Source: Lachnospiraceae bacterium UBA4364 (GTDB lineage: Bacteria > Bacillota > Clostridia > Lachnospirales > Lachnospiraceae). From it: a stretch of DNA of 64,000 bases. Shown piece by piece: positions 50,865 through 60,694 of this stretch. The notes under the pieces were generated by a model, which was not told the DNA's origin, did not search any database, and saw only the letters and a program-made list of their open reading frames with translations. How positions within the stretch are numbered: the stretch's first letter is position 1; each line of letters begins with the position of its first letter. Both the position numbers and the translations under genes were made by a program. The DNA is taken from assembly GCA_002393955.1 (NCBI GenBank), contig DGSK01000001.1, positions 470,702 to 534,701 on the forward strand, read 5' to 3'.

Positions 50865-53593
50865 AATTATTTATGAATAAAAAAATCTATCCCTTATATT
50901 CGGCACTTTTAGCATCTTTAGTGTTTGTTCTAGGCCTATCATTCATAGGAATAATAGGCTTTGGAAACAAAATTATTCTGTTTGGAGATCTCGAGAGTCA
51001 GTATATCCCTTTCATAAAAATGTTCATACGAGCTATCACAGGTCGCGAGGATTATTGGTATTCCTTTTCCAATTATTATGGTTCCGGCACAGCTCTTACC
51101 TATGCCTACTACTGTATTAACCCATTTAATTTAATTTACATATTTGATTGGATTCCTGAATCCGTAAGTACCATTATTCTGATTACTGCAAAAATTGCCC
51201 TTGCAGCAGCCACATTCCAGTTCTTTGAGTCTAATGCCCTAAAGATCGATTCGCCTATAGGCATTCCATTTTCGATTTGTTATACATTAGGGGGATTCAC
51301 CTCCGCAATGTACACAAATATTATGTGGTTGGATGCCATATACATTCTTCCTATCATCACATACTTAACAATGAAGGCCACCGGTGGTCTCCCCGAAGCA
51401 AGGGATAACCATAAAGATTTTCCCTATATATCACTTACACTTTCATTTGCTTATTTATTTCTGACTAATTTTTATATGGCCTTCATGGTCGGGATATTCG
51501 AGTCAGCGGTTTTTATTCTTTCATCTTTCAGACAACCGACCGATAATTTTATAAAGCGAAGTCTTTTAAATGCGGTAAAATATGCCACTACGGTTGTGCT
51601 TGCTGCAGCATTATCTGCTGCAGTCCTGCTCCCTGCAGCGTATTTTCTCTTTTCTCACAAAGCAGAGGATAATCAGATATTTGATGGTCTTTTTGCCACC
51701 ATTCCGGATATAATCAATTCACTTTTTATTGGTTCATTCTCGGGTCTTGACAATGATACCCCATTTTTGTACTCCTCATTGCCAATACTGCTACTCGCCC
51801 CCTTCTTCTTTACTGCAACATCGGTTACATTCAAGGAAAAAGTTTTAACAGCCATTACCCTGATCTATTTTCTTTTGTGTATGATACTTCTCCCCTTATA
51901 TGAATTCATGCATGCTTTTGATTATCCAAACTGGTACGCCTACAGGTTTTCATTCTGTCTTTCATTTGTATTATGTGCCATGGGAGTTGTTACGATTCAA
52001 AATGCAAAAGGCATAAACAAGAAAGCATATATAATTTATACGTCTTCACTTACAATACTTTATTCAATAATGATTCCATTATGTGCACTCCGTTACCCAT
52101 CACACCAGACCGGAAATACCGGAAGCATTATGTTTATAAACACTGCGTTTCTTTCAGTATACTTGCTATTATTCCTGTTGAACAAAAAATCATCTTCAAA
52201 ACGGGCTGTGCATACGCTTTCAATTGTTTTCAGTATTATTCTAGTGACAGAAATCCTCGTTAATTTCTATATCACCCAATCCAAACGCGGTGAACTGATA
52301 ACTGAACTTGCTGAAGAACAATGGCTTACAGAGCAGGATGCTGTGAGTTCGATAAAATCCAAAGATCCAGGATTTTATCGCATAAGCGTTCTAAATCAGT
52401 CAAATTCAAATGCTCCATCCTGGTTCGGCTATCCCGGTCTCAACACCTTTTCATCTTCAGATGATTATAATTTAAGACATGCACTCTATAATCTCGGTGT
52501 ATATACCACAAATAGGGCAATTTTTGAAGCCGGATACACCCCCATAACCTATGCCCTATCCGGTACAAAATACAGAATCATAGCTTATTCCGAGCGCTAT
52601 GAACTTGAGCATTCCCCTGAGACTATCTCTAGCAATGAGCTATTCCAACCGGTCATAGAAGAACTTGATACCTGTCTCCCTATTATTTTTATGGCTGACG
52701 ATGATATACAGAACTATCAGGCAGGTACAGATCCGTTTATCAATCAGGAACGGCTTATGTCCTGCATTACCGGTACCAATCAACATTTTTTCTATACCAT
52801 TGATTACAATGATCTCCTAACCGGAAGTTATAATGCAGAGATTGAAATAAATCCTCAGGTTGTATTATTTACCCCCCAAGGGACTCTTTCTGACTCCATC
52901 TTCTACGCTTTCATCAGGCCACATGATGAGGATTCGATTTTTTATGGTTGCTTTTATCAGGATGAAGCTGAATCTGTCATGTTGACCATGTATGTTGTCT
53001 GTGCACCTGAAGGCTGGTGGGAAACCGCAGAACTAAAACGAGGCGGAATAGTCAGCGGTGACACTTTACCCAAGGGGAATTATTACATTTTTGACCAGAT
53101 TGACAACAATCTTGATTATGACGAAATAGCAATCTACTCTGATAAACCGGAAGTAAAAGTGGGTAGTTGCAGGACTATGTATTTTTACTCATATCCCAAA
53201 GATAATAACCTGAAAGAAATATGTGACGACCTGACATCTACAGCACCGGAAATAACATCTTTCCGTTCATCTGATATCAAGGCAACCGTGAATGTAACCA
53301 CGGACAGACCTGTTCTTTTTACCACTATTCCTTTCGATGAGGACTGGAAAATTTATTGCGATGGAAAAGAAGTTGAAACAATATCGACAGTAGAAGATGC
53401 CTTTTTGGGTGCCATACTCCCTGTCGGGCAGCACGATATTGAATTGAAATACACAGCGCGATTCGCCCCGGAAGGAAAAATAATCAGCACAGTAGCAGCT
53501 ATCGTATTAACCGTGATTATTCTGGCAAGGTTCATCCGGCGAAAAAAGGATTATATCTCCAATTTTTTAACTTCTTCCAGAAATTCATCATAA
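50861..53593 (+). CDS. YfhO-type membrane glycosyltransferase-like protein, subtype B (copy 1)
   Basis: The 910-residue protein starts at a GTG that overlaps the stop of copy A1 (GTGA), with GGAGG six bases upstream, so the two are coupled. First loop GDLESQYIPF keeps the acidic residue. A large extracytoplasmic region precedes the C-terminal helix and includes TTIPFDEDWKIYCDGKE. The last 14 codons (53551-53593) are antisense to the end of the minus-strand cupin gene; the extra tail SNFLTSSRNSS is absent from copy B2. Base composition is more A/T-rich than A1. Confidence 0.85.
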   Translation: MKLFMNKKIYPLYSALLASLVFVLGLSFIGIIGFGNKIILFGDLESQYIPFIKMFIRAITGREDYWYSFSNYYGSGTALTYAYYCINPFNLIYIFDWIPESVSTIILITAKIALAAATFQFFESNALKIDSPIGIPFSICYTLGGFTSAMYTNIMWLDAIYILPIITYLTMKATGGLPEARDNHKDFPYISLTLSFAYLFLTNFYMAFMVGIFESAVFILSSFRQPTDNFIKRSLLNAVKYATTVVLAAALSAAVLLPAAYFLFSHKAEDNQIFDGLFATIPDIINSLFIGSFSGLDNDTPFLYSSLPILLLAPFFFTATSVTFKEKVLTAITLIYFLLCMILLPLYEFMHAFDYPNWYAYRFSFCLSFVLCAMGVVTIQNAKGINKKAYIIYTSSLTILYSIMIPLCALRYPSHQTGNTGSIMFINTAFLSVYLLLFLLNKKSSSKRAVHTLSIVFSIILVTEILVNFYITQSKRGELITELAEEQWLTEQDAVSSIKSKDPGFYRISVLNQSNSNAPSWFGYPGLNTFSSSDDYNLRHALYNLGVYTTNRAIFEAGYTPITYALSGTKYRIIAYSERYELEHSPETISSNELFQPVIEELDTCLPIIFMADDDIQNYQAGTDPFINQERLMSCITGTNQHFFYTIDYNDLLTGSYNAEIEINPQVVLFTPQGTLSDSIFYAFIRPHDEDSIFYGCFYQDEAESVMLTMYVVCAPEGWWETAELKRGGIVSGDTLPKGNYYIFDQIDNNLDYDEIAIYSDKPEVKVGSCRTMYFYSYPKDNNLKEICDDLTSTAPEITSFRSSDIKATVNVTTDRPVLFTTIPFDEDWKIYCDGKEVETISTVEDAFLGAILPVGQHDIELKYTARFAPEGKIISTVAAIVLTVIILARFIRRKKDYISNFLTSSRNSS

Positions 53594-53976
53594 TCCCTAA
53601 TATACTCATCCGGATCATAGTGCTCACTTGCAAGGCACAAAAGAACTGAATCTTCTGAAAAGTCATACATTTCTTTCCATATCATATGTGGGATATAGAT
53701 ACCGGTATTAGGCCTGTTAAGAGAATAGATGATTTCATTGCCGCGGCCATCCAGTATCTTAACCTTGGAATGGCCTGACACATTAATGAGCACAAAATCA
53801 GTCACTCTGTTTGCATGACGTCCCCTGACAACTCCCGGAACAGATTTGTATATATAAAATACCCTTTTAGGAATGAAAGGTATATCCTGCTCACCTTCAC
53901 ATATAGTAAGCAGCCCCTTCTCATCACCCACAGCACCAAAATCTAAAACTGAAATATTCAACTTTTCATTTAGCAT
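53551..53976 (-). CDS. FdtA/WxcM-type cupin (sugar 3,4-ketoisomerase-like)
   Basis: The 141-residue cupin has the family pattern: KRVFYIYKSVPGVVRGRHAN (metal/His region GRHAN), NTGIYIPHMIWKEMYDFS and the end EYIRDYDEFLEEV. It is a stand-alone version of the C-terminal domain of the gene at 44536. FdtA-like enzymes isomerise 4-keto-6-deoxy sugar nucleotides. It is the last gene of the five-gene minus-strand group and overlaps the end of the YfhO gene by 43 bp on the opposite strand. Confidence 0.85.
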   Translation of the reverse strand: MLNEKLNISVLDFGAVGDEKGLLTICEGEQDIPFIPKRVFYIYKSVPGVVRGRHANRVTDFVLINVSGHSKVKILDGRGNEIIYSLNRPNTGIYIPHMIWKEMYDFSEDSVLLCLASEHYDPDEYIRDYDEFLEEVKKLEI

Positions 53977-54004
53977 ATTAATCCCCCTTCCACTATTTGT
54001 GACG

Positions 54005-54724
54005 TTACAGTCTCATTCCACCGTTGACATTCAGAACCTCACCTGTTATATAACTTGAAAGATCCGAAGCTAGAAAAAGTACGGAATTTGCTATTTCAAC
54101 AGGCTCGGCAAGACGCCCCAAAGCTGTGGAACTACGGAATTTATCCAAAAGTTCCACCGGGACTGTGCTCAGCATATTGGTTTCAGTATAGCCAGGTGCA
54201 ACCGCATTCACCCGGACATTTCCCCCCTTAAGCGCAAACTCCTTAGCCCAACTCTTGGTCATACCGATAACCGCAGCCTTTGAAGCGGCATAATTCGACT
54301 GTCCAACGTTACCGAATATGCCAACGACCGATGAAATATTGATTATACTTCCGGATTTATTTGCCTGCATTGCCGGCCCTATCAGCCTCGTAAGATTCCA
54401 TACCCCCTTAACATTAACCTCCATAACCTGATCAAACTGTTCTTCGGACATTTTCTTAGTCATAGCATCTCGTGTAATGCCTGCACAATTGACCAGGATA
54501 TCAATACGTTCTGTCATACCGGTAATTTTACGATAAGCTTTCTCACAGTCAGAAGCGCTTGAAATATCGGCTACAATCATCGTAAGATTATCAGTCCAAG
54601 GCTCTTTTTCAGCAATATCCAGTCCGATAACTTTTGCACCGTTCTCAATGAACACATCCACAATAGCCCTGCCAATACCATTTGAGGCTCCTGTAACAAC
54701 AGCTACTTTATCCTTTAAAAGCAT
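54005..54724 (-). CDS. Short-chain dehydrogenase/reductase, FabG-like
   Basis: The 239-residue SDR has VTGASNGIGRAI (cofactor glycine motif), INISSVVGIFG with the catalytic Ser, and SNYAASKAAV with the Tyr-x3-Lys pair, and ends SSYITGEVLNVNGGMRL. It looks like 3-oxoacyl-ACP reductase, but its setting among glycan genes suggests another substrate (possibly sugar or lipid modification). Twenty-eight bases separate it from the cupin gene. Confidence 0.9.
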   Translation of the reverse strand: MLLKDKVAVVTGASNGIGRAIVDVFIENGAKVIGLDIAEKEPWTDNLTMIVADISSASDCEKAYRKITGMTERIDILVNCAGITRDAMTKKMSEEQFDQVMEVNVKGVWNLTRLIGPAMQANKSGSIINISSVVGIFGNVGQSNYAASKAAVIGMTKSWAKEFALKGGNVRVNAVAPGYTETNMLSTVPVELLDKFRSSTALGRLAEPVEIANSVLFLASDLSSYITGEVLNVNGGMRL

Positions 54725-54742
54725 CTTTTATTTTCCCCCCGG

Positions 54743-55303
54743 TCAAACCACTATGTTGTCGTAATACGGATTTTTACTTTGGACAACATTCTCAAATATC
54801 TCCAAGAGAAGCTCATTTCCTCCTACAACAGATGGTTTTTCTCCAATAATTATGAATCCAACCTTCATATCATTATGGTAAGCCTGTACATTATCCGGAT
54901 GAACGGATGCCACTATTTTTTCTACGCCAAGTTTCCTAAAAGCAATCTTCATGGCCATAACAAGAGCCTTTCTCCCTATCCCCTTACCATGTGCTTCCGG
55001 ATCACCAATCTGGATCTTTCCTATCTCACAGGTTTTAGTTTTCCTATCCCAATCATAAAGTGCCAGGCTCCCTACAACACGATTAAGCTCTCCGATATCT
55101 TCAATCGCAAAAACCAGTTCCTGTTCGTTTTCTAAATATCCCTGATACCAATTTCTCTGCATTTCTGCTGTAATATACCCAAGATTACTGAGAAACTTTG
55201 TATAATCCTGATTATTTCTCCATTGTCTCAGTAACTCTATATCATTTTCTGACAGCTGTCTGATACGTATATCATCAAGACGCGCCGAATAATCATGTTT
55301 CAT
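54743..55303 (-). CDS. GNAT acetyltransferase, RimJ-like
   Basis: The 186-residue protein has the RimJ/RimL-type start IRIRQLSENDIELLRQWRNN, acetyl-CoA motif A (QIGDPEAHGKGIGRKAL) and motif B (HPDNVQAYHNDMKVGF). The ATG at 55303 has GGAGGT seven bases upstream and overlaps the end of the GT2 gene by 11 bases. With the cupin it recalls amino-sugar N-acetyltransferases of the Fuc3NAc/Qui3NAc type; this is inference from context. Confidence 0.85.
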   Translation of the reverse strand: MKHDYSARLDDIRIRQLSENDIELLRQWRNNQDYTKFLSNLGYITAEMQRNWYQGYLENEQELVFAIEDIGELNRVVGSLALYDWDRKTKTCEIGKIQIGDPEAHGKGIGRKALVMAMKIAFRKLGVEKIVASVHPDNVQAYHNDMKVGFIIIGEKPSVVGGNELLLEIFENVVQSKNPYYDNIVV

Positions 55304-56240
55304 CAGAGCTACCTCCACTTTTGTCCATATCATCCTCTATTATGTAAGGCGGCCGGTTCCTGGAAGCGTCAAAGGTACGCCACAGATATTCCCCCAGTAT
55401 CCCCATCGAAAGCATGGTAACACCAAAACTAAGCAGATTGAAAATAAACAGTGTCGTAAAACCGCTCACCGGAATATTGCCTGCCAGCTTGGCCACCAGA
55501 ACCACAATTGCCCACACTATGCCTATTACAAAGGAAAGGACACCGACGATTTCAAGAATTCTTATCGGCAACGTTGAAAAACTGAACAGTGTATCTGATA
55601 CAAGACGAATCTTCTTTTTTAACGTCCACTTGCTTTTCCCTACTTTACGTGCCTTCCTCGTATAATACACTATGCCGGTTCTGAAGCCGCTCCACAGAAT
55701 CTGGCCGGTAATCGCACTGTTTTTTTCGTCAAGCTCTTCAATTACCTTTATCACTTTCCGGTCAAGAAGGTATATATCAAATCCATGTTTCGGCATATTC
55801 GGAAGCGAAGTTTTTCTTACAAGCCAATAGTACAGGTTTGCGAATCCCACCTGGCTCCTGCTTTCCTCCCTGTCCTCACGACAAGCTAGTACTACGTTAT
55901 TTCCGGCTTTCCAGCTGTCTATCATATCTAATATAAGTTCTGTAGGTTCCTGCAGATCCGCCGCTTTGACAACTACACAGTCCCCTGTTGAATTGGATAA
56001 TCCACAAAGACATGCCGCATGAGATCCAAAGTTTCTTGACAGCGAAATAGGTTTTACATGCGGATCAGCTTTCGCAAGTTCCTTCATAACTTCATAGCTT
56101 TTATCCTTCGAGCCATCATTGACCAGAACTATCTCATAATCATAATCAATTTTATCTATGAACTTTTCTTTTATGTCGGCATATAAAGGACGCAAGTTGT
56201 CCTCATTATAATATACCGGTATGACAATGGATACTTTCAT
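55293..56240 (-). CDS. Family 2 glycosyltransferase with two C-terminal helices, CsbB/GtrB-like
   Basis: The 315-residue enzyme has a GT-A domain (VSIVIPVYYNEDNLRPLYAD, VLVNDGSKDKS, KAADLQEPTELI) and two hydrophobic segments (near 235-258 and 270-290) that place it in the membrane. This is the layout of enzymes that put a sugar on undecaprenyl phosphate (CsbB, GtrB), the first step of three-component glycosylation. It starts 2 bases after the GT-C-like gene. Confidence 0.93.
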   Translation of the reverse strand: MKVSIVIPVYYNEDNLRPLYADIKEKFIDKIDYDYEIVLVNDGSKDKSYEVMKELAKADPHVKPISLSRNFGSHAACLCGLSNSTGDCVVVKAADLQEPTELILDMIDSWKAGNNVVLACREDREESRSQVGFANLYYWLVRKTSLPNMPKHGFDIYLLDRKVIKVIEELDEKNSAITGQILWSGFRTGIVYYTRKARKVGKSKWTLKKKIRLVSDTLFSFSTLPIRILEIVGVLSFVIGIVWAIVVLVAKLAGNIPVSGFTTLFIFNLLSFGVTMLSMGILGEYLWRTFDASRNRPPYIIEDDMDKSGGSSDET

Positions 56241-56242
56241 TA

Positions 56243-57901
56243 TTAGTCAGAAACCTCACCTGTCAAATTAACATCTGCACTATTGTACAGCAAGAATGCC
56301 CTTACCGAATCCAGTTCATATAATACAAGGATCGTATCATATAATCCGGTATCTGCAAAAGAACCTATCACTTCATCACCATCCATACCGCTTGAATTAT
56401 AGGGATCCACGTCAACGTACACAACAATAGCTTCACTATCGGGGTAGCCCTTCATATACTCTTCATATTCCGTAAGATTCAATTCGTCGAATATATAAAA
56501 ATCCTTGAATTTAGCCAAGTGGTCTATTGAATTAACAACAGATTTATCAAAATTCCCATTTACAAAAAAACATGGGTATTGTGCAACAGATTCCGTAACC
56601 TTAAGGATTTCGGGGTTGTCTAGGTATAGATACTTCATCTCATCCAAATTTACCGCACCGCCCATTATGATCCCTACGAACAAGGCGCCAATTGTAACAA
56701 CGCTAAACCGTATATTCTTTTTTTCAAAAAACCTTTCCAAAAGTTCCTTAAAATAAACAAAAGGTAACCCCATCAGCAGCGTAAAAACCGGCATGGTATT
56801 AAAACAATAACGCGCACTAAAATATGGTGCATAATACGCTATGCCCAGCGTTCCCAAAATATACCCTATTAGCAGTACAAAATATGATATCATCAGAAGC
56901 TTCATATCCAATTTTTCCTTCAGCTTCCCTGCATCCACATGTGCAACGAATTTTAACAGTATGATCGACACAATTAGGAACGCCAGCACAAATACCTCAA
57001 CTTTTACCTGCTTAAATATCATGGAAATCCAATAGTAGAAAAACATAAAGACACTTACATGCCATTTGTCATTATCACTTTCCCAGGATAAAAGCCTGTC
57101 AGCCTGAATAAATATTGTCGGCCAGGTAAGCAGGAACAGCAACACCGCTGATATGGCACTTGCTGAAAAAATAAAAAACTTCTTTTTCTCCCGAAGATAT
57201 AACAAAGCTACACATGTTGCAGCACATACAAAAAACGCAAAAATACCAAAATTATACTGCGTATGAAATCCTAAAAATATCACAATACCAACGGCAGCAA
57301 TATATCGCTTTTTATCAGTAAAAAGAACCTGCATCGCGAAATATAGCAGTAATACTGACCACATCATTACCATCGCATACATCCTTACATAGGTTACACA
57401 ATTCAGTCCCCCCATGCTAAAGCCGTAACATAATGTCAACAGTGTGGAAACCCATGAGCTTTTATACAACATCTGGGATATACGATAAATAAATAACAAT
57501 GTAACAAAAAAGACAGCTAGATTAATACTTAATCCAAACCACTTGGATGCAACCCCTGGAAAAAAAGAACAGATCGTATGCAGAATAAAATAATACAGTG
57601 GTGGCGTCAGATCGCTAGCACAGTTATCAATTATAAAACTGTATGAGAAAGCCTCATCACCATTCACCATAATGTAATTATTGATCTCTTCCGCAGTTAT
57701 CACACGGTGCAGAAAATTGCCGTCATAGCAATCTATAAAGTAGGCACCTAGGGAACTATTGGAAAAGCCTAGAGAATAGTATTCATCTATAAACCCACCC
57801 GATTTGATAATACAGCAATATACAGCCATCATCATTGGAAGCAGGCAAACCAGCCAGGGATATACCATCTTGAACCGTTTGTTATTCAGTAAATTTATCA
57901 T
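56243..57901 (-). CDS. GT-C-type membrane glycosyltransferase-like protein (ArnT/PMT pattern)
   Basis: The 552-residue protein has about eleven helices. Its first outer loop GGFIDEYYSLGFSNSS carries the D-E pair typical of ArnT/PMT-type GT-C enzymes; DLTPPLYYFILH is also characteristic of that group. The C-terminus is a soluble domain of about 130 residues outside the membrane. It heads the operon with the CsbB-like GT2 directly downstream, so the pair could make and use one lipid-linked sugar. AAGGTGAT precedes the ATG. Confidence 0.75.
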   Translation of the reverse strand: MINLLNNKRFKMVYPWLVCLLPMMMAVYCCIIKSGGFIDEYYSLGFSNSSLGAYFIDCYDGNFLHRVITAEEINNYIMVNGDEAFSYSFIIDNCASDLTPPLYYFILHTICSFFPGVASKWFGLSINLAVFFVTLLFIYRISQMLYKSSWVSTLLTLCYGFSMGGLNCVTYVRMYAMVMMWSVLLLYFAMQVLFTDKKRYIAAVGIVIFLGFHTQYNFGIFAFFVCAATCVALLYLREKKKFFIFSASAISAVLLFLLTWPTIFIQADRLLSWESDNDKWHVSVFMFFYYWISMIFKQVKVEVFVLAFLIVSIILLKFVAHVDAGKLKEKLDMKLLMISYFVLLIGYILGTLGIAYYAPYFSARYCFNTMPVFTLLMGLPFVYFKELLERFFEKKNIRFSVVTIGALFVGIIMGGAVNLDEMKYLYLDNPEILKVTESVAQYPCFFVNGNFDKSVVNSIDHLAKFKDFYIFDELNLTEYEEYMKGYPDSEAIVVYVDVDPYNSSGMDGDEVIGSFADTGLYDTILVLYELDSVRAFLLYNSADVNLTGEVSD

Positions 57902-57941
57902 GGAATAATCACCTTTTTCTCTTTAACAACCATATTTAATG

Positions 57942-57970
57942 ATTATACCATTCTCCCCCCACATTGTCAT
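57942..57970 (-). promoter_or_regulatory. Promoter for the GT-C/GT2/GNAT/SDR/cupin operon
   Basis: On the minus strand: -35 ATGACA (57970-57965), a 17-bp spacer, extended -10 TGGTATAAT (-10 at 57947-57942). It is divergent from the promoter at 57989, with the -35 boxes about 18 bp apart. Confidence 0.65.
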
Positions 57971-57988
57971 ACGCTAATAATAATCAGA

Positions 57989-58017
57989 TTCAGACTAAAC
58001 AGCCTTTGTGGTATAAT
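57989..58017 (+). promoter_or_regulatory. Promoter for the YfhO pair B2-A2
   Basis: TTCAGA (57989-57994), a 17-bp spacer, extended -10 TGGTATAAT (-10 at 58012-58017). The leader is about 29 bases. Confidence 0.6.
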
Positions 58018-58052
58018 TTAATTGTTTGATCACAATAATGCGGGGAATGGTA

Positions 58053-60644
58053 ATGCATTTGTTAAAAAAAGAAAAACTTTATCCGTTTTATGCGGCCCTA
58101 CTTTCAGCCTCTGTCTTTATTGTTATCTTGACATTAAGCAATATTATCGGTTATGAAAACAATACAATATACTGCGGAAACCTTTACCAGCAAGGGGTTC
58201 CTTTTATTAAGCTTTTTTTAAGAGGGATTACCGGCCAGGAAAGTTTCTGGTACTCCTTTTCCCTTTTTTATGGCTCAGGGACAGCGCTTACACATGCATT
58301 TTACAATCTGAACCCTTTATATTTGCTATATTTTATCGATATAGTTCCGGAGTCAGTTATCACGCTCATAATACTCACTCTTAAGATTTCCCTTTCCGCT
58401 GCTTCATTCCAATTCTTTATGCAAAAAGCACTCAAGCTTAACAGTGCCCGTATGATTCCCCTCACGCTTGCATATTCTCTCGGCGGGTACACAACCGGAA
58501 TGTTTACGAACATGATGCTGCTTGACGTGCTTTACATACTTCCAATACTTGTCTGCCTTACAATAAAGGCAGCTGATGCTGCGTCGGATTTTCCGTTTGT
58601 TTCACTCAGCCTCTGCTTTGCATACCTGTTCATCACGAATTTCTATACCGGCTTTATGACCGGGGTATTTATTTCGCTGGTCTTTATTCTTTCCCTTTTA
58701 CAAAAGGAAGGCAGCATACAACTTACGGAACTTATAAAAAAAACAATGAAATACGGTGCAACCGTACTATTAGCGGCAGGCCTTTGCGCCTTTATACTTC
58801 TGCCTGCTGCTTTTTTTCTATTTTCACACCGTGCATCGGATAATGACAGTTTTGCTACACTAAGTGCATCCATTCCGGATATTATCAACACCCTTTTCTG
58901 TGGAAACTTTCCCGGATTCAACAATAAAACGCCTTATCTGTATTCAACTCTTCCGGTTTTTCTCCTTGCCCCTTTCTGTTTTACGGTTATGGCACAGGAC
59001 AGACGCAGGAAAGTTCTTTTAGCAGTATTGCTAATCTTCCTTCTGCTGTGCACGATACTGTTACCGCTTTACTCATTTATGCATGCATTTGACACACCTA
59101 ATCAATATACTTTCCGTTTTTCTTTTCTCATATCCTTTACTATTACTGCAATGGCCGCACTTGCTTTGAGCCGGCTGGAACAGATAAAAACCAAAGCCTT
59201 CATTTTCTATTCCATATCACTTATCGTATTTTATGTGATCATGTTCTATACCGGTGGAAAGCGCTATGATGCTGCTTTATCTGTAAACTCCATGTCCGGT
59301 CTTCTCATTAACGGTTTATTCCTGCTTTCCTATCTCCTGTTATTCATACTTCAAACCAAAAAGCCATCTGCTATAAAAAAATTACTGCCTATACTATTTT
59401 CTATGATCATTATAGCCGAGGTTACGGTTAATTCCTGTATTTCCCTAAACAGGAGCGGTCCCTACACCAGCGAATCTGAGCTTTCTGCAGCGCAAAACGA
59501 GGCCACTGTCATAGACGGTTTAAAATCGAATGACAGCGGATTTTACAGAATAAGCGTAAACAATGAATATAATTCCAACGCCCCCGCATTATTCGGATAC
59601 CCGGGGCTTAATACATTTTCATCATCTGACGAGTATCTGCTCAGGCGTGCACTGTACAGGCTCGGGATATCAACATTTAACCGGGTTATGCTGGAAAAGG
59701 GCTATACGCCTGTTACCTATGCCTTGTCCGGAACAAAATACATGATAGATCTTCAGGATGGCAGCACCTACATTAAACAGAATGATAAATACCTGCCAAT
59801 CATGTTCATGACAGACCGCGATATCCTGGATTACTCAGCCGGGGACGATCCGTTTGAAAACCAGAACCGGATCATGAGCTGTCTCTACGGACAGGAATGC
59901 ACTTTTTTCATTCCCCTGGACAGAGACCGCATCACAACTGAATACTACAACACAGAGATAACAGAGGATAACCAGATAATCTGTTTTAATAAGGAGAATA
60001 AGCTTGATGAAAATGCTTATTATTCTTTTGCTTACTCCCATAAAGAAGATCAGCTATTCTATGCCTGCTTCTATCAGGATCAGGGTACAACCACAAGCAA
60101 CACTATGAACATATATTGCGCAGATACCGGATGGTCGCAGACTCCGGGGCTTAAACAGGGCTGTATCGTAGAAGGCGTGCCTTCAGACAATGACAATGTC
60201 GATGAAAAGGAAGATACTATAACAGTTTTCACTACTGATCCATATTTAACAGCAGATATATGCAAAAAAATCTATTTCTACGCCTATCCAGCTGAAAATA
60301 ACCTCAAGAAAATCTGCGATGAACTGACCATGACTGCTCCGGAGATCATTTCTGCTGATTCTGATGACATAAAGGCAGATGTGAATGTATCACAGGACAG
60401 ACAGCTTCTGTTTACTACTATACCGTATGATAAAGACTGGAAAATATACTGTGACGGGATAGAGATTGAAACAATATCCACCGTTGAGGGAGCTTTCTTA
60501 GCAGCAATTCTGCCGGCGGGTTCACACAGCATAGAGCTTAAATACAGCCCCCATTTTGCAGGGGTTGGAATGATCATAAGCATACTTTCCCTTATTACTA
60601 TCTCTATTGTTTTTTTATTAACCCTCAAAAGAAAAAGGGCTTGA
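58053..60644 (+). CDS. YfhO-type membrane protein, subtype B (copy 2), active-site Asp replaced
   Basis: The 863-residue protein is a paralogue of the gene at 50861 over its whole length (shared KLYPFYAALL start, APALFGYPGLNTFSS and TTIPYDKDWKIYCDG). The start at 58053 (MHLLKKEKLYPF) has GGGGA six bases upstream and matches the paralogue's start. In the first outer loop the usual GDLYQQY reads GNLYQQG: the conserved Asp is Asn and the Tyr is Gly. If that Asp is catalytic, this copy is inactive or changed in function. Confidence 0.82.
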   Translation: MHLLKKEKLYPFYAALLSASVFIVILTLSNIIGYENNTIYCGNLYQQGVPFIKLFLRGITGQESFWYSFSLFYGSGTALTHAFYNLNPLYLLYFIDIVPESVITLIILTLKISLSAASFQFFMQKALKLNSARMIPLTLAYSLGGYTTGMFTNMMLLDVLYILPILVCLTIKAADAASDFPFVSLSLCFAYLFITNFYTGFMTGVFISLVFILSLLQKEGSIQLTELIKKTMKYGATVLLAAGLCAFILLPAAFFLFSHRASDNDSFATLSASIPDIINTLFCGNFPGFNNKTPYLYSTLPVFLLAPFCFTVMAQDRRRKVLLAVLLIFLLLCTILLPLYSFMHAFDTPNQYTFRFSFLISFTITAMAALALSRLEQIKTKAFIFYSISLIVFYVIMFYTGGKRYDAALSVNSMSGLLINGLFLLSYLLLFILQTKKPSAIKKLLPILFSMIIIAEVTVNSCISLNRSGPYTSESELSAAQNEATVIDGLKSNDSGFYRISVNNEYNSNAPALFGYPGLNTFSSSDEYLLRRALYRLGISTFNRVMLEKGYTPVTYALSGTKYMIDLQDGSTYIKQNDKYLPIMFMTDRDILDYSAGDDPFENQNRIMSCLYGQECTFFIPLDRDRITTEYYNTEITEDNQIICFNKENKLDENAYYSFAYSHKEDQLFYACFYQDQGTTTSNTMNIYCADTGWSQTPGLKQGCIVEGVPSDNDNVDEKEDTITVFTTDPYLTADICKKIYFYAYPAENNLKKICDELTMTAPEIISADSDDIKADVNVSQDRQLLFTTIPYDKDWKIYCDGIEIETISTVEGAFLAAILPAGSHSIELKYSPHFAGVGMIISILSLITISIVFLLTLKRKRA

Positions 60645-60694
60645 TATATGATAAAATAATCCGTAATAAACTTTAAATACTATGAGGCATTAAC

